Source: WJKP01 sp964531215 (GTDB lineage Bacteria > Patescibacteriota > Patescibacteriia > CAIXNZ01). From it: DNA of 21,837 bases. The DNA lies in NCBI GenBank assembly GCA_964531215.1, contig CAZHFK010000017.1:1-21837 (forward strand). The letters are read 5' to 3'. A program made the translations under genes and the position numbers. Below, in pieces: positions 15,370-21,046 of the stretch (the stretch's first letter is position 1; every line of letters begins with the position of its first letter). The notes under the pieces are model-generated. The model ran no database searches. It saw only the letters and a program-made list of their open reading frames with translations, and was not told where the DNA came from.

Positions 15370-15401
15370 GATTTTAAAATTTAAAATTAATAAGTATTTA
15401 C

Positions 15402-15430
15402 ATTATAGCATAAAATTATTGTCAAACAAA
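15402..15430 (-). promoter_or_regulatory. Promoter of the DUF333/Gmad2 gene
   Basis: On the minus strand TTTGTT (15430-15425), 17 bases, TATAAT (15407-15402) preceded by TGC (extended -10). The -35 hexamer overlaps the T tract of the terminator of the upstream kinase gene. Expected leader about 25 bases. Confidence 0.65.
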
Positions 15431-15456
15431 AATCCTGAACCCCGCAAGGTTCAGGA
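15428..15456 (-). terminator. Terminator of the P-loop kinase gene
   Basis: Perfect 9-base-pair stem TCCTGAACC (15433-15441) with GGTTCAGGA (15448-15456), six-base loop, followed on the minus strand by TTTTTG. Confidence 0.8.
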
Positions 15457-15509
15457 GCAAACAGCAATATTATTTTTAAAGTCATATCAATTCACGCTCT
15501 TTAAACTAA

Positions 15510-16028
15510 TCATTTATATTTAATGCCGATTTTTGCCATTATTTGGGCTGCAATTTCAGCAGCACTTGATTTTGAGCTGTTAAAACTAGGCTCGTTTTCA
15601 ATATTAACAGCAGCCTGCCAATAATCAGTAATTTCCTGGTCAGAGATCATATAATCAACGTCGGGTATGTCACGGCTTTTATTTCTTGCCAAACAAATTT
15701 CAAGTGGAGCATTAATTAAAAACGAAAAAAACTGATAGCCATTTGTATCAGCAAGCTGTTGGTAATATTCATATTCATTAATTTTTGAAGCATGAATATC
15801 TGTAATAATATTCCGTTCTAATTTCATTAATTCAGTTGTTAAAAAACAAGCTGTTTTAAAAGCCAATTGCGACCTCCATTTTGTGGCTTTTCTCCAGTCG
15901 ATTGACCTTTTTAAGGCATCAGCAGCCACATGACTGGAATCAGGCAATATTTTTTTTAATTCTTTAACAACAGAAGATTTGCCGGCGCAAATCGGCCCTC
16001 TTATGACTATAAGATACTTTTTTCGCAT
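15510..16028 (-). CDS. P-loop kinase of the AAA_33/zeta-toxin-like kind
   Basis: A 172-residue soluble protein. The Walker A loop is GPICAGKSS (11-19) after a hydrophobic strand, as in small-molecule kinases. A second strand ends in NIITDIHAS (about 93-101), suitable for a base or Mg2+-binding Asp, and an Arg-rich LID-like segment follows (LARNKSRDIP). This fits the AAA_33/adenylylsulfate kinase-like/zeta group; the substrate cannot be told. No antitoxin-like partner is next to it. The start is fixed by a strong SD, AGGAGG at 16039-16034, 5 bases from the ATG, rare in this window, and by a near-consensus promoter. This expression style differs from its neighbours and might mean recent acquisition. 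Confidence 0.75.
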   Translation of the reverse strand: MRKKYLIVIRGPICAGKSSVVKELKKILPDSSHVAADALKRSIDWRKATKWRSQLAFKTACFLTTELMKLERNIITDIHASKINEYEYYQQLADTNGYQFFSFLINAPLEICLARNKSRDIPDVDYMISDQEITDYWQAAVNIENEPSFNSSKSSAAEIAAQIMAKIGIKYK

Positions 16029-16033
16029 AATTT

Positions 16034-16083
16034 CCTCCTTTAATTTAATTTATAATCCTAGCGTAAATTAGTAATAATGTCAA
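16034..16083 (-). promoter_or_regulatory. Promoter and strong SD of the kinase gene
   Basis: On the minus strand TTGACA (16083-16078), 17 bases, TAGGAT (16060-16055), then AGGAGG at 16039-16034. It is the only gene here with both a consensus -35 and a full SD. Confidence 0.7.
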
Positions 16084-16154
16084 TATACCGCAAACGACCT
16101 CGCTAATCATAAAACCGCGGATAAATCCACGGACTTTATTTTAAAATAAATTTT

Positions 16155-16194
16155 TCCTATACCTAATATACTAATATATCAATACACTAATTAC
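16155..16194. repeat. Low-complexity CTAATATACTAATATATC spacer after mraY
   Basis: This string closely resembles, in opposite orientation, the spacer at 2795-2841. No hairpin terminator is visible after mraY here; 16084-16154 holds nothing else I recognise. Confidence 0.4.
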
Positions 16195-17241
16195 CTAATA
16201 CAATTTATCCATCAAACTGATTATTACACCAATAAAAGCCATAACAGTGGCTATTAGCCAAAACCTCATAACAATCTTTGATTCAGTCCAGCCTTTGGCT
16301 TCCAAATGATGATGGATCGGCGCTGAAATAAAAACTTTACGTTTAAATATTTTTTTGGAAATCAATTGAATAATGACTGATAATGTCTCGATCATAAATA
16401 AAAAACCAATAATCGGCAAAATTAAAACCGAATTTGTCAGCATGGCAATAATTCCTAAAATCACTCCCAACCCCATTGAACCGGTATCACCCATAAAAAA
16501 TCTGGCCGGTTTAATATTAAACCATAAAAATGCCAAAAGTGCGCCAACAATCACGCCGCAAAAAGTCGCCAAATCATAACGGCCCTGGGTAAAAGCAATC
16601 ACGCCAAAAGCAGCAAAAGAAGAAGCCAAAATCCCACCAGCCAAACCATCTAAGCCATCGGTTTCATTGACTGAAAAAGAAGTCGCCACAATTATAAAAA
16701 CAAAAATCGGAATATACCACCAACCAATAAAAAAATTGCCTAAAAAAGGAATACGAATCAAATCCCAGTCCAATCGAAAATAAAACCAATAAGCACCGAC
16801 CAAAGCAATTATAGTATAAATTATTAATTTATGTTTTACTCTCAAGCCTCCGCCTTTAGGACCGATGCCTTTAATATTTAAAATATCATCAAATAAACCG
16901 ACTACTGCCGAAGCAACCAGAGCCCCCAAAGGCAATAATGTCTGAGACCGAGTCAAAAAATTCAAACCGTCAAAAATCTCAAAATCAGTCCAAGCCGCCA
17001 AATAAAATAAAACTACTGCCAAAACCAAGGTAGTTAACCAAACTAAAATGCCGCCCATGGTCGGCGTCCCAGCCTTATGCTCATGCATTTTAGCCATAAC
17101 CGGTGCCTCCTCGCCGTCTCTAATTTTTTTACCCAAACGGTATTTGTAAAGAAAATGAGTCAATAAAGGGGTCCACAAAATTGTCACCACAAAAGCCAAA
17201 GTGGTTAAAAAAAAGATTTTAATAATAACAAAAGTATCCAT
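16195..17241 (-). CDS. mraY: Phospho-MurNAc-pentapeptide translocase MraY
   Basis: A 348-residue integral membrane enzyme, about ten helices, that joins phospho-MurNAc-pentapeptide to undecaprenyl phosphate to form lipid I. Family motifs are complete: HEHKAGTPTMGG (53-64), DD at 118-119 (GLFDDILNIKG), NETDGLDGLAGG (192-203), FFMGDTGSMGLG (248-259) and the HHH triad at 310-312 (PIHHHLEAKGW). Length is slightly below E. coli MraY (360). It follows the small membrane gene by 16 bases, and is separated from murD-ftsW-murG by three unrelated genes. Confidence 0.96.
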   Translation of the reverse strand: MDTFVIIKIFFLTTLAFVVTILWTPLLTHFLYKYRLGKKIRDGEEAPVMAKMHEHKAGTPTMGGILVWLTTLVLAVVLFYLAAWTDFEIFDGLNFLTRSQTLLPLGALVASAVVGLFDDILNIKGIGPKGGGLRVKHKLIIYTIIALVGAYWFYFRLDWDLIRIPFLGNFFIGWWYIPIFVFIIVATSFSVNETDGLDGLAGGILASSFAAFGVIAFTQGRYDLATFCGVIVGALLAFLWFNIKPARFFMGDTGSMGLGVILGIIAMLTNSVLILPIIGFLFMIETLSVIIQLISKKIFKRKVFISAPIHHHLEAKGWTESKIVMRFWLIATVMAFIGVIISLMDKLY

Positions 17242-17257
17242 AACACTTATTTAAGAT

Positions 17258-17644
17258 TTAAATATTAAGCAAAATCACAAAAACCGCTGCAGCCAAAAGT
17301 ACTGTTTGCAAAACTGTCTGAGAAATTATTAAAACATAACTTATAATTTTTTCGGTTAAATAAAAAATATAAGCCAAAATATTATTAAATAAAATAATAA
17401 AAAGTCCCAAAGCCGGAATTACAAAAGGTATATACCAAGAACCAATACTGTCAATACCAAAATAAATATTATAATGCAAATAAATTTGGCCGTATTCTGT
17501 CAAATAAGAAAACGGGTATAATTTAAAATACAAAGCCAACCAAATCATAATATTTATAATCAAACTCAATATAAAACTAATTTTAACAACCAAGTCTTCT
17601 CGGTACGGATTATCTAAAAATTTGGAAATATTATAAAAAAGCAT
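17258..17644 (-). CDS. Small hypothetical membrane protein upstream of mraY
   Basis: 128 residues with three or four hydrophobic helices (about 20-42, 66-94, 97-127) and few charges after the first 20 residues, which read as a short amphipathic start (SKFLDNPYREDLVVK). I do not recognise a family. It lies 16 bases before mraY and seems to be the leader gene of that transcript, so a link with the membrane steps of wall synthesis is possible but unproved. Confidence 0.7.
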   Translation of the reverse strand: MLFYNISKFLDNPYREDLVVKISFILSLIINIMIWLALYFKLYPFSYLTEYGQIYLHYNIYFGIDSIGSWYIPFVIPALGLFIILFNNILAYIFYLTEKIISYVLIISQTVLQTVLLAAAVFVILLNI

Positions 17645-17664
17645 AAATTTTTATTAACAAATTC

Positions 17665-17693
17665 ATATTAGCATAAAAAAAAAACAAAGCCAA
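17665..17693 (-). promoter_or_regulatory. Promoter of the small membrane gene-mraY unit
   Basis: On the minus strand TTGGCT (17693-17688), 17 bases including ten T, TAATAT (17670-17665) preceded by TGC (extended -10). The -35 hexamer is inside the stem of the iscS terminator. Confidence 0.55.
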
Positions 17694-17705
17694 GCAGCTT
17701 GCTTT
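17674..17705 (-). terminator. Terminator of the iron-sulfur operon
   Basis: Stem AAAGCCAAG (17686-17694 on plus) with CTTGCTTT (17698-17705), loop CAG, one bulged C, followed on the minus strand by ten T. It closes rrf2-iscU-nfu-iscS. Confidence 0.8.
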
Positions 17706-17729
17706 ATTATTGAAATTTATAATTTATCA

Positions 17730-18947
17730 TTATTTAAGCGGGGACATCTTGCGTAAACGCTCAATAATCGGAGGCAAAACTTCAATCACTTTATTTATTT
17801 GTTTACCAGTTGTTCCTTTCCCCAAGGTGAATCGCAAAGAAGCATGACAAATTTCCGGCGGAATACCAAGCGCTCGTAAAACATGAGAAGGTTCTAATGA
17901 ACCTGAAGCGCAAGCTGAACCGGTTGAAACAGCGATATCTTCCAAATCAAGCATTAAAAGCATACTTTCACCTTCAGCATTTAAAAAACTAATATTGGCA
18001 TTGGCCGGCACCCGATTTTCCATATCACCATTTATTTGAATATCTGGTATTTTATTTTTTAGCCCGGTAATTAATTTATCACGTAATTTCTCAATTTGCT
18101 GATTTCTTTTTTCATTAGCTACACGATCATTAATTAATTCGACCGCAGCACCTAAGCCGACTATTCCGGCCACATTATAAGTACCTGGCCGAAGATTATA
18201 TTCCTGATGACCACCCAAAATTATGGTTTTAAGCGGTGTATTTTCACGCATATAAATAGCACCAACACCTTTCGGTCCGTAAATTTTATGAGCAGAAATA
18301 GTAATTAAATCTGCATGTAAATAAGGGGCATTCATTTTACAATAATTAACTGCCTGCACGGCATCAGTATGAAAATAAACTTTATCAAATACAGTAAATT
18401 TGTCTTTTTCTTTAAGTCTTTGTTTATTTACTTTTTCAATCATTTTACCGATTTCCCGAATTGGCTGAATAGTCCCGATTTCATTATTAACATACATAAT
18501 TGAAACCAAAATCGTATTATCTTTAATTGATTTTTTAATTTCATCAATATTAACCAAACCCTTTTTATCAACTTCGACATAAGTCACTTCAATTAAACCT
18601 TGCTTGGCTAATTCCTGACATGGTTCCAAAATAGCAGGGTGCTCAATTTTGGAAGTTATGATATGATATTTTTTATTTTTATTCTGGTTAAACGCCTTTA
18701 AAATTCCTTGAATAACCAAGTTATTAGACTCGGTCGCGCCAGAAGTAAAGATAATTTCTTTAAATTTACAACCAAAAAGATTAACCAGCTGTTCCCTGGC
18801 CCAATCAATACCTTTCATTGCTTCTTGGCCAAAAGAATGAGCTGATGAAGCATTGCCAAAAACATCAGTCAGATACGGCTGCATTTTTTTTAGCACCTGA
18901 GGATCAAGTGGTGTAGTTGCACTGTGATCAAGATATATTTTTGACAT
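17730..18947 (-). CDS. iscS: Cysteine desulfurase IscS/NifS
   Basis: A 405-residue PLP enzyme of class I. Landmarks are YLDHSATTPLDP (5-16), FGNASSAHSFG (30-40), TSGATESNN (68-76), His103 in KIEHPA, HTDAVQA (193-199), the PLP lysine Lys221 in SAHKIYGPKG, and the active Cys346 in STGSACASGSLEPSHVL. It takes sulfur from cysteine and gives it to the scaffold IscU encoded upstream, and probably to ThiI. It is the last gene of the operon, 17 bases after nfu. Whether it should be called nifS or iscS depends only on naming. Confidence 0.95.
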   Translation of the reverse strand: MSKIYLDHSATTPLDPQVLKKMQPYLTDVFGNASSAHSFGQEAMKGIDWAREQLVNLFGCKFKEIIFTSGATESNNLVIQGILKAFNQNKNKKYHIITSKIEHPAILEPCQELAKQGLIEVTYVEVDKKGLVNIDEIKKSIKDNTILVSIMYVNNEIGTIQPIREIGKMIEKVNKQRLKEKDKFTVFDKVYFHTDAVQAVNYCKMNAPYLHADLITISAHKIYGPKGVGAIYMRENTPLKTIILGGHQEYNLRPGTYNVAGIVGLGAAVELINDRVANEKRNQQIEKLRDKLITGLKNKIPDIQINGDMENRVPANANISFLNAEGESMLLMLDLEDIAVSTGSACASGSLEPSHVLRALGIPPEICHASLRFTLGKGTTGKQINKVIEVLPPIIERLRKMSPLK

Positions 18948-18964
18948 AACTTAAAAATTAATAA

Positions 18965-19189
18965 TTAGACCGATTGAACTTCTTTTACTCCCTTAACTTG
19001 TTTTTTCAATTCCTGTTCAATGCCCATTTTTAAAGTCATCTGTGACATAGGACAATGAGCACAAGCGCCTTGTAATTTGACTTTAACTACACCTGTTTTC
19101 TCATCTACTTCAACCAATTCAACATCACCGCCATCAGCTTGTAAAGCTGGACGAATTTTATCAAGAATTTTTTTAACTTCGTTTTTCAT
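18965..19189 (-). CDS. nfu: NifU C-terminal-type (Nfu) iron-sulfur carrier
   Basis: A 74-residue stand-alone Nfu domain: KILDKIRPALQADGGDVELVEV (8-29, landmark) and the cluster-binding Cys43-x2-Cys46 in GACAHCPMSQMTLK. It carries or transfers a 4Fe-4S cluster. An AAGGAA sequence 7 bases before the ATG may serve as SD. A palindromic repeat (19201-19264) fills most of the gap to iscU. Confidence 0.92.
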   Translation of the reverse strand: MKNEVKKILDKIRPALQADGGDVELVEVDEKTGVVKVKLQGACAHCPMSQMTLKMGIEQELKKQVKGVKEVQSV

Positions 19190-19200
19190 AATATTTCCTT

Positions 19201-19264
19201 GTCATGCTGAGGCTCTCGAAGCATGGCAAACCTTCAAGTCACCCTTCGAGAACCTCAGTGTGAC
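19201..19264. repeat. GTCA...TGAC palindromic element inside the iron-sulfur operon
   Basis: Two inverted arms of 21 bases (19201-19221 and 19244-19264) match at 18 positions: outer GTCA/TGAC, CTGAGG/CCTCAG, CTCGAAG/CTTCGAG. The 22-base centre is unpaired or weakly paired. It looks like a dispersed non-coding palindrome (REP/MITE-like), placed between iscU and nfu, where it could act as an mRNA stability or pausing element. Confidence 0.75.
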
Positions 19265-19273
19265 ACTAATTAA

Positions 19274-19693
19274 TTAACAATGAGCATTTCCAGCTTCTTC
19301 TGATTCTTCAAATGATTCACCTTTGTAATCAGCAATCGCCTTTTTCAAACCGTCCTGAGCTAAAACAGAACAATGAATTTTTTCTTTTGGCAAACCGCCC
19401 AATTTTTCAACAATATCTTCTCTGGTAATTTTTTGGGCTTTATCCAAAGTTAAGCCTTTTGCCACTTCAGTTAACATTGAAGATGCGGCTATGGCAGCGC
19501 CACAGCCTAAAGTTTGAAATTTTATATCCTTAATAATCTCTTGATCTTGCTCGTTCCTTCCTACTTTAATATATATTTTCATCATATCACCGCAAACAGG
19601 ATTACCAACTTCACCGATTCCATTGGCATCTTTAATCTCTCCTTGATTACGGGGATTTTTAAAGTGATCCAGCACTTTATCAGTATATTGCAT
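19274..19693 (-). CDS. iscU: Iron-sulfur cluster scaffold IscU/NifU-N
   Basis: A 139-residue scaffold protein. The three cluster cysteines are Cys34 (GNPVCGD, with Asp36), Cys64 (LGCGAAIA) and Cys108 (KIHCSVLA, with His107). The HscA-recognition motif LPPVK reads LPKEK, and no hscA or hscB gene is in this window. A Glu-rich tail ending GNAHC adds a fourth cysteine at the last residue. It receives sulfur from IscS and assembles clusters. It is the second gene of the operon. Confidence 0.94.
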   Translation of the reverse strand: MQYTDKVLDHFKNPRNQGEIKDANGIGEVGNPVCGDMMKIYIKVGRNEQDQEIIKDIKFQTLGCGAAIAASSMLTEVAKGLTLDKAQKITREDIVEKLGGLPKEKIHCSVLAQDGLKKAIADYKGESFEESEEAGNAHC

Positions 19694-19754
19694 AAATTTT
19701 GCTTATAGCAAATAGCTAATGGCCATAAGCCACATACTACATGCCAGTTGCTAG
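19694..19754 (-). repeat. Degenerate CTATAAGC/GGCTTATGGCC spacer between rrf2 and iscU
   Basis: Non-coding words such as GCTATTTGCTATAAGC and GTGGCTTATGGCC resemble those in the ftsW-murG gap (11508-11585). Nothing else is seen here. Confidence 0.4.
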
Positions 19755-20153
19755 TTAGATTAAATCTTTTAATTTAATTGATTCCAAGGTCTTATTAATC
19801 TCACATTCCAATAAATGCCAAACTTGCTTGACTGAACAATCACATCCGGCTAATTTACAGGCATTAGCCAACTTAACACAATTATAAGGGGACAAATCTC
19901 CTTCCAACGCTAAAAAAATATCTCTAACTGAAATTTTTTGGACTGGTTTAGCTAATTCATAACCACCTTTAGCACCTTTGGTACTTTTTACTAAACCTGC
20001 TTTTTTTAATTTGGCAAACAAACGTTCAAGGTAAGCTAGTGAGATATTTTCATCTTTGGCAATCTTAACCAAAGAATAAGGTTCTTTACCTTGCTTTTTG
20101 GCCAAATCCACTATTGCCCTTAAACCATAAGCTGCTTTTGTTGAAAACTTCAT
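19755..20153 (-). CDS. Rrf2-family regulator, IscR-like
   Basis: A 132-residue Rrf2 protein. The winged helix-turn-helix spans residues 1-70 (KFSTKAAYGLRAIVDLA at 2-18; ISLAYLERLFAKLKKAGLV at 37-55; KGAKGGYELA at 59-68). The cluster region has Cys92, Cys99, Cys104 and Cys106 with His113 nearby; Cys92, Cys99 and Cys106 align best with the IscR/Rrf2 cysteines. Such proteins sense iron-sulfur status through a 2Fe-2S cluster and repress their own operon. It heads the iscU-nfu-iscS operon, and an IscR-like operator lies at its promoter. I leave the symbol empty because IscR, NsrR and CymR relatives are hard to separate by motif alone. Confidence 0.9.
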   Translation of the reverse strand: MKFSTKAAYGLRAIVDLAKKQGKEPYSLVKIAKDENISLAYLERLFAKLKKAGLVKSTKGAKGGYELAKPVQKISVRDIFLALEGDLSPYNCVKLANACKLAGCDCSVKQVWHLLECEINKTLESIKLKDLI

Positions 20154-20170
20154 AAATTTACTTTATAATG

Positions 20171-20187
20171 CCAACTAATTTAGTCGG
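20171..20187. promoter_or_regulatory. IscR type-1-like operator
   Basis: The near-palindrome CCAACTAATTTAGTCGG (arms match 7 of 8). Read on the minus strand, CCGACTAAATTAGTTGGC fits the IscR type-1 core YYGACTRWWWYAGTCRRS at 17 of 18 positions. It lies just downstream of the -10 box of the rrf2 promoter, across the expected start point, a good position for repression. Confidence 0.7.
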
Positions 20188-20194
20188 TATTATT

Positions 20195-20222
20195 AGTATA
20201 TCAAATATAAAAATAGCGTCAA
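20195..20222 (-). promoter_or_regulatory. Promoter of the rrf2-iscU-nfu-iscS operon
   Basis: On the minus strand TTGACG (20222-20217), 16 bases, TATACT (20200-20195). The leader would be about 35 bases and begins with the operator at 20171-20187. Confidence 0.7.
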
Positions 20223-20229
20223 TCCCCTG

Positions 20230-20258
20230 TTGACAAGTCTAAAGCTTTTTGTTAATAT
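20230..20258 (+). promoter_or_regulatory. rpmA promoter
   Basis: TTGACA (20230-20235), exactly 17 bases, TAATAT (20253-20258). The start would be near 20265, giving a leader of about 34 bases. It is divergent from the rrf2 promoter, with the two -35 boxes 7 bases apart. Confidence 0.75.
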
Positions 20259-20298
20259 ATTCATATCTCTAATTACAAATTATTAATCACTAACTAAT

Positions 20299-20583
20299 AT
20301 GGCGCATAAGAAAGCTGGGGGCTCTACCGCGCTGGGACGCGATTCAGTCTCCAAAAGATTAGGTGTAAAACGTTATGAAGGTCAGCTAGTCAAAGCTGGC
20401 AATATTTTAATTCGGCAAAGAGGCTCAAAAATTAGACCCGGCCAAAATGTTATGCAAGGTAAAGATGATACCTTATTTGCCGTAATTGACGGTATTGTCA
20501 AATTTACAGAAAAGAAAATACGTAAATACGATAATAATCTAAAAAAGACTAAATTTATCCACGTTTTACCTGTCAAAAAATAA
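20299..20583 (+). CDS. rpmA: Ribosomal protein bL27
   Basis: 94 residues with the characteristic start MAHKKAGGSTALGRDS and KRLGVKRYEGQLVKAGNILIRQRG, then NVMQGKDDTLFAVIDGIVKF. There is no cleavable N-terminal extension of the Firmicutes kind, so residue 2 Ala would be the mature end that reaches the peptidyl transferase centre. The usual neighbour rplU (bL21) is absent; the gene has its own strong promoter and its own terminator. Confidence 0.97.
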   Translation: MAHKKAGGSTALGRDSVSKRLGVKRYEGQLVKAGNILIRQRGSKIRPGQNVMQGKDDTLFAVIDGIVKFTEKKIRKYDNNLKKTKFIHVLPVKK

Positions 20584-20669
20584 AAAAATTGGTTTTAGCA
20601 TGGAGTTCAGGCTTTAGCCTTTTAAATTAAAATCCTAAAGATTGAAATCCGCAAGAAAACCAATTTTTT
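20583..20669 (+). terminator. rpmA terminator with a two-hairpin repeat in its loop
   Basis: A perfect 14-base-pair outer stem, AAAAAATTGGTTTT (20583-20596) with AAAACCAATTTTTT (20656-20669), ends in a T run. The 59-base loop contains two small hairpins, AGGCTTTAGCCT (20609-20620) and AATCCTAAAGATT (20631-20643), flanked by GGAGTTC and GAAATCC. The same order of parts is found at 20749-20841. Confidence 0.75.
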
Positions 20670-20748
20670 ATTTGTAAAATTATTGATAAATGCAAATAAC
20701 AAAAAATGCTCTCGGATATGTTTATTATTAAAATTATTTGGTAACATT

Positions 20749-20841
20749 GGGCGAAAATGCCCTCACTAGGACTGACAGGCTTTAGCCTGTTACAGTAACA
20801 CACTAAAGTGTGTCAATCCAGGACTAAAGGCATTTTCGCCC
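20749..20841. repeat. Nested palindromic element with two inner hairpins
   Basis: A perfect 13-base-pair outer stem, GGGCGAAAATGCC (20749-20761) with GGCATTTTCGCCC (20829-20841). Inside are ACAGGCTTTAGCCTGT (20775-20790, 7 pairs) and ACACACTAAAGTGTGT (20798-20813, 7 pairs), flanked by GGACTG and CAATCC. The inner ~50 bases align part by part with the loop of the rpmA terminator. Confidence 0.8.
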
Positions 20842-20924
20842 TCGCCTTTCCTGTTTTTCGTGAATTAATTTCGATTCAAAATCAAAAGACTCAATTTCTC
20901 AAAATCAAAACCCAACCTTTGTTA

Positions 20925-20987
20925 GCCGTAGCCAACTGTAATACAAAGAATCAAGAAATTCATCAGCCAACTATGGTTGGCGAAGGC
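20925..20987. repeat. GTA/GAA-type imperfect hairpin
   Basis: Arms GCCGTAGCCAAC (20925-20936) and GTTGGCGAAGGC (20976-20987) pair except for a 3x3 internal loop, GTA against GAA. The hairpin at 21018-21046 has the same design with different outer bases. Confidence 0.6.
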
Positions 20988-21017
20988 CAAAATCCAATTT
21001 TTAATAATCATCTTCAT

Positions 21018-21046
21018 CATCCGTAGCCCGTTAAGGGCGAAGGATG
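21018..21046. repeat. Hairpin across the stop codon of the variable-type protein
   Basis: CATCC-GTA-GCCC (21018-21029), loop GTTAA, GGGC-GAA-GGATG (21035-21046). The stop codon (21033-21031) of the gene that ends here falls in the loop, so the last four or five codons are encoded in the stem. Confidence 0.65.

Larger units (their letters stand above)
20670..21030. other. Intergenic stretch rich in palindromes
   Basis: No protein gene is supported. It contains the nested palindrome at 20749-20841, a GTA/GAA hairpin with arms 20925-20936 and 20976-20987, the smaller palindrome GCCAACTATGGTTGGC (20966-20981), and the start of a hairpin that reaches into the next gene (21018-21046). The rest is AT-rich. 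Confidence 0.6.

Noticed and set aside
20808..21026. A 72-codon plus-strand ORF
   Set aside because: It runs across the palindromic repeats with no recognisable protein character and no promoter or SD.
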